This document shows positions 6,506 to 15,654 of a stretch of DNA of 23,863 bases, in pieces. The number at the start of each line of letters is the position of its first letter. Position 1 is the first letter of the stretch. A model generated the notes under the pieces. That model saw nothing but the letters and a program-made list of their open reading frames with translations. It ran no database searches and had not been told where the DNA came from. This stretch comes from an uncultured Actinomycetes bacterium. GTDB lineage: Bacteria > Actinomycetota > Thermoleophilia > Solirubrobacterales > Solirubrobacteraceae. The stretch is taken from the NCBI GenBank assembly GCA_937888775.1, contig CALAQT010000382.1:1-23863 (forward strand), given 5' to 3'. The position numbers and the translations under genes were made by a program.

Positions 6506-7860
6506 GCCCTGGCCCCCTCAAGCAGCGCACCGCAGACCAGCTCCAGGCCGACCCCGCGTGAGGCCTTGACCAGGACGACATCCCCGGGCGCGATCAGATC
6601 CGAGACCAGGGCGGCGGCCTGCCCCGCGTCGGCGACCGCGTGGCGCTCGCCGTCATAGCCGTCGGCCATCGCCGCCGCCAGCGGGCCGACCGTGACCAGC
6701 AGCTCGACGCCGGTCGCCGCGGCGTGAGCGCCGATCTCCACGTGGTATTCACGCTCGCCGGGGCCGAGCTCGAGCATGTCGCCCAGCACGGCGACGGTGC
6801 GCGCACCGTCTCGCAGAGAGGCGGTGGCGGCCAGATCGTCCAGGGCGGCGCGCATCGACATTGGGTTGGCGTTGTAGCAGTCGTCGATGATCGTCACGCC
6901 GCCGGGGAGCTCTGTCCGCTGGCCCCGGCCGGCCGAGAACGAGACCTCCACGCGGCCGCTGGGGGTCACGCCGACCGCCCGCGCGCCCGCCACGGCGGCC
7001 AGGAGGTTGGTCCGCAGGTGGGCCTGGGTGAACGGGACCTGAAGCTCGATCGGCTCGCCCTGGGCGTCGATCTGAACCGTGGTGGCGGTCTCGCCGGTCA
7101 GGCGCACATCGCCGCCGGGGCCAAAGCTGACGTTGGTGACGTCAGTCCGCCGGTGGGGATCCAGCAGCGGCTCGGCGACCGGGGTTATCGCCGTCCCCCC
7201 CGGTTTCAGGCCGCCGATCAGCTCTGCCTTGGCGGCGGCGACCGCCTCGACGGTGCCCAGCAGCTCCAGATGGACCGGCCCGACGCTGACGATCACCGCC
7301 ACGTCGGGCTGGGCGATCGCCGCCAGTTCGGCGATCTGGCCCACGCCCCGCATCCCCATCTCCAGGACCAGCACCTCGATGCCCCAGGGGGCGGCCAGGA
7401 TCTCCAGTGGCAATCCGATCTCGGTGTTGAAGTTGGCCCGGGAGGCGACCGTGCGGCGGTGCGGAGTTAGCAGCGCGCTAAGGAGATCCTTGGTGGAGGT
7501 CTTCCCCGTCGAGCCGGTGACGCCGATCACCTGGGCGCCGAGCTGTTGGCGCCAGGCGGTGGCGAGGGTTTGCAGGGCCTTCAGCGGATCGTCGGCCGCC
7601 AGCAGCACCCCGGACCGGGCGCACTGGGCCGCGTGCGCATGCTCGGGGGTGGTCAGGACCCCCCAGGCGCCGGCCGCCAGGGCCTGGGGCGCGAACCGGC
7701 CCCCGTCCGCGTGCTCGCCTGTGAGTCCGACGAACAGCGCGCCGGGGCCGGCGTCGCGCGAGTCGATCGTCACGCGCTCGGGCCCCGTCGCATACGGCGC
7801 GGGCGCGATCAGGCGTGCTCGGGCCGCCTCGGCGACCTGCTGGGGTGTCCAATGCTTCAT
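6502..7860 (-). CDS. murF: MurF, UDP-MurNAc-tripeptide--D-Ala-D-Ala ligase
   Basis: Cytoplasmic ATP-dependent ligase adding D-Ala-D-Ala to UDP-MurNAc-tripeptide, the last soluble step before MraY. 452 residues, normal for the family. Domains: N-terminal substrate domain (TIDSRDAGPGALFVGLTGEHADG), P-loop GVTGSTGKTS (113-122, K120), NFNTEIGLPL, EMGMRGVGQI, VGPVHLELLG, then DDCYNANPMSMRAAL and VLGDMLELG in the C-terminal part. The ATG at 7860 itself overlaps, in ATGA fashion, the stop of a short unidentified frame upstream. murE and ftsI, the usual upstream neighbours, are absent; an unrelated polysaccharide locus follows. The promoter should lie in 7861-8130 but I find no convincing -35/-10 pair. 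Confidence 0.96.
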   Translation of the reverse strand: MKHWTPQQVAEAARARLIAPAPYATGPERVTIDSRDAGPGALFVGLTGEHADGGRFAPQALAAGAWGVLTTPEHAHAAQCARSGVLLAADDPLKALQTLATAWRQQLGAQVIGVTGSTGKTSTKDLLSALLTPHRRTVASRANFNTEIGLPLEILAAPWGIEVLVLEMGMRGVGQIAELAAIAQPDVAVIVSVGPVHLELLGTVEAVAAAKAELIGGLKPGGTAITPVAEPLLDPHRRTDVTNVSFGPGGDVRLTGETATTVQIDAQGEPIELQVPFTQAHLRTNLLAAVAGARAVGVTPSGRVEVSFSAGRGQRTELPGGVTIIDDCYNANPMSMRAALDDLAATASLRDGARTVAVLGDMLELGPGEREYHVEIGAHAAATGVELLVTVGPLAAAMADGYDGERHAVADAGQAAALVSDLIAPGDVVLVKASRGVGLELVCGALLEGARA

Positions 7861-8250
7861 CCGCTGAGGGCGCCGGCATCGACCGCCGCGTCACAGAGGA
7901 TCGCAGGTGCGACGGTCACCACGTTGGCAGAATATGACCGAATGAGACGCCCGGGGTCTTTCCCACCCCGAACGGATTCAACCTTCAGGTCCGTGGTCTC
8001 GCCAACCACACCAGGACGGAGTTGAGGCGCTCGAAGGGCTGTTCGAGACTGGCCGGACGCCCGCCACGTTCGCCGTCAACTGGAAGCTCACCCGGCCTCA
8101 CGTGCTCATTGCATCCTGCGGGCAGCAACACAAGAGCGCCCGGCGCGACGCTCGCGCCGGGCTCCGTCGGTGTGCTACCGGGCCGACGGCGCCCTGGCGG
8201 CACACCGCGCGCTCCTGCGCCGTCAGCTCAGAGTCGGTCTCGGTTGTCGG
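7861..8250. other. Intergenic stretch upstream of murF
   Basis: Holds two strong hairpins (8138-8189) and no recognisable gene. On the minus strand one frame is open for about 65 codons and ends in a TGA overlapping the murF ATG (ATGA). Its translation, ending SANVVTVAPAILCDAAVDAGALSG, does not resemble MurE or anything I know. It may be chance or the scar of a lost upstream gene. The promoter for murF-mraY probably lies here. Confidence 0.5.
8138..8189 (-). terminator. Two adjacent GC-rich hairpins, possible terminator after the ligase pseudogene
   Basis: Stem 1: GCCCGGCGCGA (8138-8148) pairs perfectly with TCGCGCCGGGC (8152-8162) across a 3-base loop. Stem 2: CCGTCGG (8164-8170) pairs with CCGACGG (8183-8189). 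They lie 60-110 bases past the ligase stop and before murF, both on the minus strand. There is no T-run, as is common for hairpins in high-GC actinobacteria. A leader structure for murF is the alternative. Confidence 0.45.
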
Positions 8251-10264
8251 TCATCCCTGAAAGAGCGGCGAGCGAGGATTAAGAGCGCGCGCGCGACCGT
8301 ATGAGGCGATCGACGCATTTACCTGACCGGACTCGGCTTGGAGCCGTGACAAGACGAGCCATCCACTCCAGTTCTGCGGCTCATCGCGCGTCGCCACGCG
8401 AGCGGCCGCCAACGCAGCCGGGAAATTGCGCTGCAACTCGAGCACCAGCGCGACCTGCAGCTGCGCCGAGGCGGCCCCGGGCTCGAGCCGGGCTGCCGAG
8501 CGCGCGTCCGCGAGTGCCGCAGAAGTGTTGCCGGCGGCGACCGCCGCCTGGCTCTGACGCACCGCGCTCACCGTCGCAAGCGGAATGCCGATCGCAGCCA
8601 GGCACGCGACCGACGTTACGACGAGCCCCGCACGTAGCCAGACCTGGCGAAGGATCGCGCCGGCCCCGGCGCGCCGCGGGCGGCCTCCATAGCGCCGCCG
8701 CGAACCCACACAGGGCATGACACCGGCGCGAGCACGGCAGCGGCGAGCAGCAGGAATGCGGCGGGCAGCACTGCCGAGCCAAACCCAATCGAAGCTCGCC
8801 GAGACCAAGAACGCAAGCAAACGCTGCCGCTCCCCCGGCAGCACGGGCTCGCGCCTCGTGCTCGGACCGCATCACCGCCCTCACGGCGGCGCCGAGAAGC
8901 AGCAGCAAGAAGCCGACCAGCAGGGCGAGCCTCACGGCTGCTCCGACCTCGGCAAAGGTCTCGACGTACAACGAATGCGCGTTGACGACATAGCTGTAGA
9001 ACGGTGCGCGCGGCTCCCATAGGAGCTGGAAGGTGCCCGGACCCGCTCCTTGGAGCACGTGCCCGTGGGTCGATTGCACAGCGATCTTCCAGTACTCGTA
9101 ACGGCCGTTGCCGCTGAGGGTGCTGAAGCGCGCGGTCAGATCGCTTTGCCCTACGCTGCTGCCGCGCTTGAAGTCAGACCAGGCATGCGAGAGCCGCGAC
9201 GGCGCTCCCGCGGCCAGCGCCGCGACCAGCGCGACGACGATCCCCGCGGCGAGCAGCATCCTCGCCCGTCCGCGTGAGACCCGCAGGATGCGGGGCAGCG
9301 TCCCGTGACGCATGGCGAGCCCGATTCCCGCCTGCCCGAGCGCGGCCGCGGTGCAGACGAGAGCGATCGCGACCAGCAGCTGCCTGCCCTGGACGGCGGC
9401 GACGTGATCGGTCAAGCCATGCACGATCGCACTGCGATGCGCGACGCCCGCGATCAGGATCGCGCTGCCGGCCCCGGTGACGAGCATTGTGGCCAGCTTC
9501 GGGAGGCGATTCGGGGCAAGCGCCAGGAACGCCAGCAGCGCCACAGCGGCAGCGACCGCGCCCCCACGTGAGAACGTGAGGTGGCCGCACACCGCCAGCA
9601 GCGGAATCGCTGCGGCGGCAACGGCCTGGCCCAGCAACGTGCGAGCAGGTGTCGCGATCGACAGCAGGAGCGGAAGCCCGAGCGCCAACAGCGCCGCTAA
9701 CCCGTTCCAGTAGTTGAGCGGCCAGCTAAGGCGCCCTTGTGCTCCACTGCCGAGGAACGTTGCCGTCACGTGGGCAGCGGGGAAAGCGTTCGGGTCCAGA
9801 CGCGACGCCACTGCGAGCGTGGCAACGATGGCGACCGCCACGCCGATCGCATTCACGGTATGGCGCACCGCTCGCCCGCGGTCTCGGTGTATCGCGACCG
9901 CGAGCAGGAGCACTCCCAGGTAGGACGCCACGAGAGAGAGGTCCTGGAGGCTTCGCTCCGAGCTGATGGACCAGGTCGAGGCGAGCGCGGTCCAGGCGGT
10001 GAAGCCACCGAACAGCGCAAGCCCGCTCCATCCAGGCCGAGACAGTCGGCTGGATGGAAGCACCCCCCAAGCGGCGCCGACCAGCACGATCCACCACAGC
10101 ACGAGACCGACCTGGCTGCTCATGACGGTGTCGTAGCCACCCCCATTCAAACCGAGGTACAGCACAAGTCCGCTGGCTAGTCCCCAGGTCGCAAGCGCTC
10201 CCGCGTCCACGCGCCGAAGCGCGCGTGGACGCGTGGCCGAGTAGGTCGCTACCGTCGATTCCAT
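8251..10264 (-). pseudogene. O-antigen ligase/polymerase-like membrane protein with TPR tail, frameshifted
   Basis: Starting at ATG 10264 the first ~480 codons encode a multi-helix membrane protein of the Wzy/O-antigen ligase type (LNYWNGLAALLALGLPL, LTFSRGG, and the large periplasmic loop ending in VVNAHSLYVETFAEVG). Such enzymes join or polymerise undecaprenyl-linked glycans on the outer face of the membrane. Then homology jumps frame. Near 8820 it continues in a second frame (LLAFLVSASFDWVW), near 8780 in a third (GSAVLPAAFLLLAAAVLAP), and near 8660-8680 back in the second. That frame encodes a last membrane helix and TPR-like repeats (SAALADARSAARLEPGAASAQ, ending NPRSPLFQG) to the stop at 8251. 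Three shifts imply a broken gene or local base-calling errors. Divergent from the GT4 fusion, with 185 bp between starts. Confidence 0.8.
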
Positions 10265-10449
10265 CGACCGTTCATACGCGAATACGGCGTGCCGGCTGAC
10301 AGCTGTGGACCGCGGGTCGCTGTCGGCGCTCGTGTCATATCCTGGCTACTGTGCCGATCGCGGTTGTCACGAGTTCCGGGGAACTGATCGGCGCCGAGAG
10401 CGCACGCCACTCGAACGTGACAGCAATCCACTCGCTGAGCTGACTCGAG

Positions 10450-12717
10450 GTGCGAGTCCTCATGCTCGGAAAGGGCTGGTTTCCGTCAGAGTTCGGCGGC
10501 CAAGATCGCTACTACCGACAGCTGCTCGAGCAACTGCCCGAGGCGCGTGGGATCGTCGTCGGTCCGGCCGATGACGCGAGAGCCCGCGTGATCGCTGTTT
10601 CGAGCCAATCAGCTCCCCTGGCTGCTCGACTACTGGCGTTCGCTCGCGCGACCCGACGCGAAGCCGGCTGCGCCGATCTCATCGACACCCATTTCGCCCT
10701 ATACACAATCCTACCTGCGCTTAGCGGCGCCCTGCGTCAAAAGCCTTTGATGGTGCATTTTCATGGCCCGTGGGCCGACGAGGACATCGCTGCTGGCGAT
10801 GCCTCACGCCGGCGACATCCCGCGCTGCGGTACGTCGAGCGAGCCGTCTATTCCCGAGCACGGCTCGTCGTCACGCTCTCCGGCGCCTCCCGGCGCATGC
10901 TCATCGAGCGCTACGGCGTGAGTCCTTGGAACACGGCAGTGCTGGCGCCTGGCGTAGACCTCGAGCGATTCTCGGTAGGCGACCGCGCGGAAGCGCGGGC
11001 GCGCCTCGGGCTGGAACCCGACTCATTCGTTGTTTGCTGTGCTCGCCGGCTGACGCCTCAAGCGGGCCTGGATGTGTTGATCGAGGCATGGGCGCAGGTG
11101 CTAGAGGCCGATCCCCGCGCGCGACTCCTGATCGCTGGGGACGGGGAGTTGCGAGGTGCGCTCGAGCGTCAGATTCGGGAGCACTCGCAGGGCCACTCTG
11201 TCACGATGCTCGGGCGGGTCGCCGACGAGGACTTGGTGGCCCTGTACCGCGCGTCCGACGTCAACGTCGTGCCGTCACTCTCGTTCGGAGGATTCGGCTT
11301 GGTCGTGCTCGAGGCGGCCGCGTGCGGTACGCCGTCGATCGTGACCAGCGTCGGAGGCTTGCCCGAGGCTATCGCCGGCCTCGGACAGGACTTGGTCGTA
11401 CCCGCCGCGAGCGCCGCCGCGCTCGGGGCGCGCCTGAGGAGCGCCAAGGAGGGTCGGCTCCCGGCGCGCAACGAGACCCGCGCCTGGGCCGAGACCCACG
11501 GCTGGGAGCAGGTGGCCGAAATGCATCGCCGCGTGTTCGAACGGGTTGTGTCCAGCCGCAGAGCTCCGAGCAAACTGCGCGTCGTCTACCTCGATCACGT
11601 CGCCCAGCTCTCCGGAGGAGAGCTTGCGCTCCTGCGCCTGCTGAACGCCCTCACCGATGTTGACGCTCACGTCATCTTGGCCGAGGAGGGCGACCTCGTG
11701 GCTCGCCTCCTGCAAGCTGGCATCTCGGTGGAGGTGCTGCCTATGCGCGGGCGAACTCGGCACCTGCGTAAGGACAGCGTGAGGCCCGGGCGCTTGCCGC
11801 TGCGGGCCGCGTTAGACACCATCAGCTATACGCTGAGGCTGGCTCGACACCTTCGCCGGCTGCGCCCGGACATCGTGCACACGAACTCCCTGAAGTCTGG
11901 GATCTACGGGTCGATCGCTGCACGCCTGGCAGGCTCGCCCGTGGTGTGGCATGTGCGCGATCGTATTGACACTGACTATCTTCCGCGATCGGCGGTCGTC
12001 TTGGTCCGCGCGCTAACACGCCACCTCGCGGACGTGGTGATCAGTAACTCCCGCGCGACGAGGCGAACGCTGAACCCGCGCGACCGATCGCTGGTTGTCC
12101 CTTCAGTGGTGGGGCTGCCGACTTCTGGCCCAGAGCCCTCCAAAAACGACGGTCCACTTGTCGTCGGCATAGTTGGCCGTCTGGCTCCCTGGAAGGGTCA
12201 GGATGTGTTCCTGCGTGCGTTCGCCCAAGCGTTCCCGCAAGGGAGACAACGTGCGGTGATCGTTGGGGCTGCGCTGTTTGGCGACGCCGAGATCGCGTAC
12301 GGCGATAGCTTGCAGGAGCTCGCCGAGCAGCTGGGTGTCACCAGCCGTGTCGAGTTCCGCGGGCATCGCGAAGACGTCCTCCGAGAGCTACGCTCAATGG
12401 ACGTCCTCGTTCATGCCTCAATCACGCCAGAGCCGTTCGGGCAGGTCGTGATCGAGGGCATGTCCGTCCAGCTACCGGTGGTAGCCTCGCGCGGCGGCGG
12501 CCCCGAGGAGATCATCACGGACGGGGTCGACGGGCTGCTCTACCCGCGCGGAGATGTCGCCGCGCTCGCGGAAATCCTGGTACGGCTAGAGGCCGAGCCG
12601 CAGCTACGCACGAAACTCGGACGCGCTGGGGCGCAGCGGGCCCGGGACTTCGCGCCTGCCGCGATCGCCGCGGAGATCATGCGTGCTTATGGGTTGGCAA
12701 GGCGAGGCATCTCGTAG
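10450..12717 (+). CDS. Tandem GT4-GT4 glycosyltransferase fusion
   Basis: 755-residue cytoplasmic protein made of two complete GT-B glycosyltransferase units. Unit 1 (about 1-370) starts MRVLMLGKGWFPSEFGGQ and has the family-4 acceptor and nucleotide-sugar regions. Unit 2 (about 373-755) restarts with KLRVVYLDHVAQLSGGE and contains VGRLAPWKGQDVFLRAF. The EX7E motif of retaining GT4 enzymes is intact in unit 2 (E661/E669). In unit 1 the first position is Gly (G280) within SFGGFGLVVLE, while the second, E288, is kept. Unit 1 may thus be altered or weak, or use another residue. The start is GTG at 10450. It probably adds one or two sugars to the lipid-linked glycan made by this locus. Donor and acceptor cannot be told from sequence. 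No frameshift is visible, so the fusion is genuine as read. Confidence 0.9.
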   Translation: MRVLMLGKGWFPSEFGGQDRYYRQLLEQLPEARGIVVGPADDARARVIAVSSQSAPLAARLLAFARATRREAGCADLIDTHFALYTILPALSGALRQKPLMVHFHGPWADEDIAAGDASRRRHPALRYVERAVYSRARLVVTLSGASRRMLIERYGVSPWNTAVLAPGVDLERFSVGDRAEARARLGLEPDSFVVCCARRLTPQAGLDVLIEAWAQVLEADPRARLLIAGDGELRGALERQIREHSQGHSVTMLGRVADEDLVALYRASDVNVVPSLSFGGFGLVVLEAAACGTPSIVTSVGGLPEAIAGLGQDLVVPAASAAALGARLRSAKEGRLPARNETRAWAETHGWEQVAEMHRRVFERVVSSRRAPSKLRVVYLDHVAQLSGGELALLRLLNALTDVDAHVILAEEGDLVARLLQAGISVEVLPMRGRTRHLRKDSVRPGRLPLRAALDTISYTLRLARHLRRLRPDIVHTNSLKSGIYGSIAARLAGSPVVWHVRDRIDTDYLPRSAVVLVRALTRHLADVVISNSRATRRTLNPRDRSLVVPSVVGLPTSGPEPSKNDGPLVVGIVGRLAPWKGQDVFLRAFAQAFPQGRQRAVIVGAALFGDAEIAYGDSLQELAEQLGVTSRVEFRGHREDVLRELRSMDVLVHASITPEPFGQVVIEGMSVQLPVVASRGGGPEEIITDGVDGLLYPRGDVAALAEILVRLEAEPQLRTKLGRAGAQRARDFAPAAIAAEIMRAYGLARRGIS

Positions 12718-12755
12718 CGTCGCGCCACGCACATCTGTTCTTCTCGGCACATCGG

Positions 12756-13310
12756 CTACGCGACCACCAGCGCCGACACGAACCCAGTCAGAAAGCATCC
12801 GGCGAGGACATCCATTGGCGTGTGTGCCTGCGCCACCACAAGAGAAAAGCAGCAAAGGAGCAGCCCGACGACGCTGGCCGCTGCCGTAGGACGTCTCGCC
12901 TGCTTGTTTGCGAGGAGAGTGACACATACGGCGAGGGCGCCGAGCACAGCTGCGTGGACGCTCGGCCAACTGACCGCAGCAGGCCTCGCCCCAATCGGGG
13001 ATCTTGTTACGGGTGCCAGTGCCTTGACCGTCGCCGCCATTCCACCTGCGAGGATCATGGTCGTGGCGATCGCGGGAGTGCGTCGCTATCCCGGCGGGCC
13101 TGCGCGATCGTGCACGCGAGTAAGCCGCCGAGACCGGCCCCAAATGTGAGCAGGCCGTTGAAGCGAAACGCCAAGCGCCAGAGCGTCGAGTACCTCGGCG
13201 AGCCAACGGCCGTGAGCAGATCTGCGTCGATACGCGCTCCTGAACTCGAGCTGGCGACAAAGCCCCAAGGTGATGAATGACGTCGCGGAAGGCGCCGCAA
13301 CAACCAGCAT
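12756..13310 (-). pseudogene. PAP2-family phosphatase, frameshifted
   Basis: Reconstructed across three frames it is a PAP2-type membrane phosphatase, the family that recycles undecaprenyl pyrophosphate or removes lipid phosphates. It starts at ATG 13310 (MLVVAAPSATSFITLG). A shift near 13268, at a GGGG run, leads to a second frame (FVASSSSGARIDADLLTAVGSPRYSTLWRLAFRF). A second shift near 13090 leads to the third (MILAGGMAATVKALAP). The third frame holds the family motifs in worn form: PSVHAA for PSGHAA, and SLVVAQAHTPMDVLAG, in which the His and Asp remain but the expected Arg is Leu. The frameshifts and substituted motif residues together favour real decay over sequencing error. It lies 38 bp past the end of the convergent GT4 fusion. 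Confidence 0.75.
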
Positions 13311-13414
13311 CGTGATTCGCTCACCAGAGCGCGATCGCTGCGCGCGCACCTTGGGAGTTTTGGAGAAGAGCTGACGGCCGGTTGGTCCCACTCGGGGACA
13401 CGCGTCGCACAACA

Positions 13415-14629
13415 TCATCGAGGTACCGGACGCCCTCCTCGGCGCTCGATCGCGGCTGCATAGGCGCTGATCGCCTGATGGCTGCTCCGAGCCCAGGTGA
13501 AGTGTCGTGCGCGCTCGCGGGCTCGTTGCCCGAGCGCGTCCCGCAGCTCACCATCGTCGACTAGTGCTAACAGCGCACGGTACAGGGCGACGGACTCGCT
13601 GGGGGGAACTAGCACGGCGCCGTCGTTTTGCGGGTCGGCTGGTCGGAAGACATCGAGGTTTCCACACACGGCGCACACCACACATGGCAGACCCGCGGCC
13701 GCCGCTTCCAGCATCGAGAGCGGCATCCCTTCGAACCAGGACGGAAGCACAAACAGGTCGTGCGCGGCCAACAGGCCGGGCAGCTCCTCCCGTGCCACAG
13801 ACGCGATCACATCTACCCTGGGCAGGTGCTTCACATCGGCGCGCGCACGCTGGGCATCTCCGACTCCGGCGACGGTGAGCCGGACGTCGGACCGCTCGCC
13901 CGCTAGCCGCAGCCACGCAGCCGTGAGGTCGCCAACGCCCTTACGGTCGATCCAGCTGCCAAGGAACAGCAGCCGTATCTCATTGTGCGCCGTGCGCTGG
14001 ACGCCGAACATGTGCTCCGACACTCCGGTGAAGCAGCAGCTCACCCGCTCGGCCGGCACTCCCAACCGGCCGATCGCGTAGTCGCGGTCGGCTGAGGATG
14101 GCACGAGCACCGCCTCGGCGTTGCGCAGCCCTACGCGGGCCGGCAAGAGCAACGTCAGCGGTACGAGGAGACGGCTACGCAATGGAGCGGTGTCGCCGTT
14201 CGCGTGCAGGTGCGCGAGCCGCGCTGCCCAGCCCCGCTCCTCGAGCCCAAACGACAACACAGCGCAGGCCGGTAGCCTCGCCCCGCCGGCAAGCCGAGCG
14301 ACAAGCGCGTATGGACCAGCCAACGGCTCGTGAATCTCGATGATGTCGAAGCGCTCGCCGGCCCGGATCGCGCTCACGACCTTGGCTACGATCAGCCATG
14401 GCACGAAAAGCCGGCGCAGTCGCGCCGACGCACAGCGAGGCATCAGCTGGTCGCGAAACCAGAATGAGACGCGATGTCCCTGCTGTTCCATCTCCTTTGC
14501 GGAGCTGAGCATGAAGCCGCTCATCCCGGCTGTCGCGACACTTGGCACATCGGCTACGCGCACAATGCGTAGCTTGCTCTTTCTGGCGCCGTCCACGTCG
14601 TCAGCCTGCGGCCGCAGCCCGCGCCCCAC
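13415..14629 (-). CDS. GT4 family glycosyltransferase
   Basis: 404-residue GT-B glycosyltransferase. An N-terminal acceptor-binding domain (from LRIVRVADVPSVATAG) is followed by a donor domain with LFLGSWIDRKGVGDL and the retaining EX7E motif E300/E308 in SWFEGMPLSMLEAAAAG. The longest frame starts at GTG 14629, four bases after the stop of the upstream methyltransferase gene. A second GTG at 14596 would remove 11 residues unlike the family start and is equally possible; neither has a strong ribosome site. It forms a two-gene minus-strand unit with the methyltransferase. It transfers a sugar to a polysaccharide precursor; the specificity is unknown. Confidence 0.9.
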   Translation of the reverse strand: MGRGLRPQADDVDGARKSKLRIVRVADVPSVATAGMSGFMLSSAKEMEQQGHRVSFWFRDQLMPRCASARLRRLFVPWLIVAKVVSAIRAGERFDIIEIHEPLAGPYALVARLAGGARLPACAVLSFGLEERGWAARLAHLHANGDTAPLRSRLLVPLTLLLPARVGLRNAEAVLVPSSADRDYAIGRLGVPAERVSCCFTGVSEHMFGVQRTAHNEIRLLFLGSWIDRKGVGDLTAAWLRLAGERSDVRLTVAGVGDAQRARADVKHLPRVDVIASVAREELPGLLAAHDLFVLPSWFEGMPLSMLEAAAAGLPCVVCAVCGNLDVFRPADPQNDGAVLVPPSESVALYRALLALVDDGELRDALGQRARERARHFTWARSSHQAISAYAAAIERRGGRPVPR

Positions 14630-14633
14630 CTGC

Positions 14634-15281
14634 CTACGACACCGCGGCTGTGGTCTGAGTCCGGCGCAATACGCTCAGCGAGTCGGCTTGATCTTGAAGT
14701 TTCCATTCCAGTTCGTTGGTGCGGATTTCGCCCAGCAAACGGACCGGACCGGACTGCTCGCTGGTCCACCCCCCATCGAACACGACCGAGTCATGTAGGG
14801 CGACATGACCTCCCTCACGAACGTGTGGACTCCAGAGATGCCAGTCGCTCACGGCGCGATCGTAGCTATGGTCGGCATCGATGAAGAGGAAGTCGATCCC
14901 CCCACGCCAATCTCGTACCGCCTGGTCACTCCGCGCCCGCACCCAGTTCACACGTCCACCCCGCACGCCATCCACTATGCGGTGGGCGACAATCCGCGCC
15001 ATGCTGATACCCAACGTCCCGGGTTCGTAGGGATCGACAAGATGAAGCTCACCGCTAGGAGACATTACGCTCCGAAGCTCCGCGGCTGATCCGCCCTCGG
15101 CTACGCCCAGTTCGACAACGACCTCTGCACCCTCTGCATAGCGCATCAGCAGCACAGCTTCAGCGCAGCTATGCTGTGCGGCCGCTCGGCGAAGTCGCAA
15201 CGCTCCGAATACATGCCGGCGGCGCCAGCCAAATGCAGGGCGATGTACCAGGCGCACCAGTGAACCTTGCGGTTCAGCCAT
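14634..15281 (-). CDS. Class I SAM-dependent methyltransferase (Methyltransf_24-like)
   Basis: 215 residues from ATG 15281. The SAM-binding motif VVVELGVAEGGS (54-65) and LHLVDPYEP (79-87) are followed by FLFIDADHSYD (131-141), typical of Methyltransf_24 and related sugar or natural-product methyltransferases. A C-terminal HDSVVFDGG stretch ends the core. The frame is open further upstream (to 15395), but that part is Arg-rich and lacks family character; ATG 15305 is an alternative start. It stops four bases before the GT4 start at 14629, so the two are probably co-translated. Likely modifies a sugar of the surface glycan; the position methylated is unknown. Confidence 0.8.
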   Translation of the reverse strand: MAEPQGSLVRLVHRPAFGWRRRHVFGALRLRRAAAQHSCAEAVLLMRYAEGAEVVVELGVAEGGSAAELRSVMSPSGELHLVDPYEPGTLGISMARIVAHRIVDGVRGGRVNWVRARSDQAVRDWRGGIDFLFIDADHSYDRAVSDWHLWSPHVREGGHVALHDSVVFDGGWTSEQSGPVRLLGEIRTNELEWKLQDQADSLSVLRRTQTTAAVS

Positions 15282-15654
15282 GGAGCCACGCTCGGCTAGG
15301 CGCATCCGCGTGGTAATTGCGGAGGCACGGAGGCGGGGCGAAATTCGGCTTGGTCGGCCCGTCTCGACGAAACCGCCGCGCATCGACGCCCTCACGGGTC
15401 ACGTCATGATCGCGGGCTGCTGCGAGTTGATGGACCGACGACAACGGACGTGAAATGCCAAGAGACGACACGAGAGACGAGATGATAGTGATACCAGGCA
15501 GGCTGGCAAGGTGCGGCGCGCCGCTGCAGAGCTGCAGAGGCACTTCGCGGCCGACGTCTGTCCCCGCTGGGCTAGGACGCGGTACCCGCGAGGACGTGCT
15601 TCACTGGTGCGCAAACCGCCAGCGACCGGGTGAAAGCGCAGATCGAGAGAACCG
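15282..15654. other. Divergent intergenic region between two methyltransferase genes
   Basis: No recognisable gene. Short frames exist on both strands but none looks protein-like. The promoters of both flanking genes should lie here; I cannot place them confidently. Confidence 0.5.

Noticed and set aside
6640..7470. Plus-strand frame of 276 codons
   Set aside because: Antisense to murF, low-complexity composition.
10770..11663. 297-codon plus-strand frame
   Set aside because: Lies inside the GT4 fusion in another frame and has no independent features.
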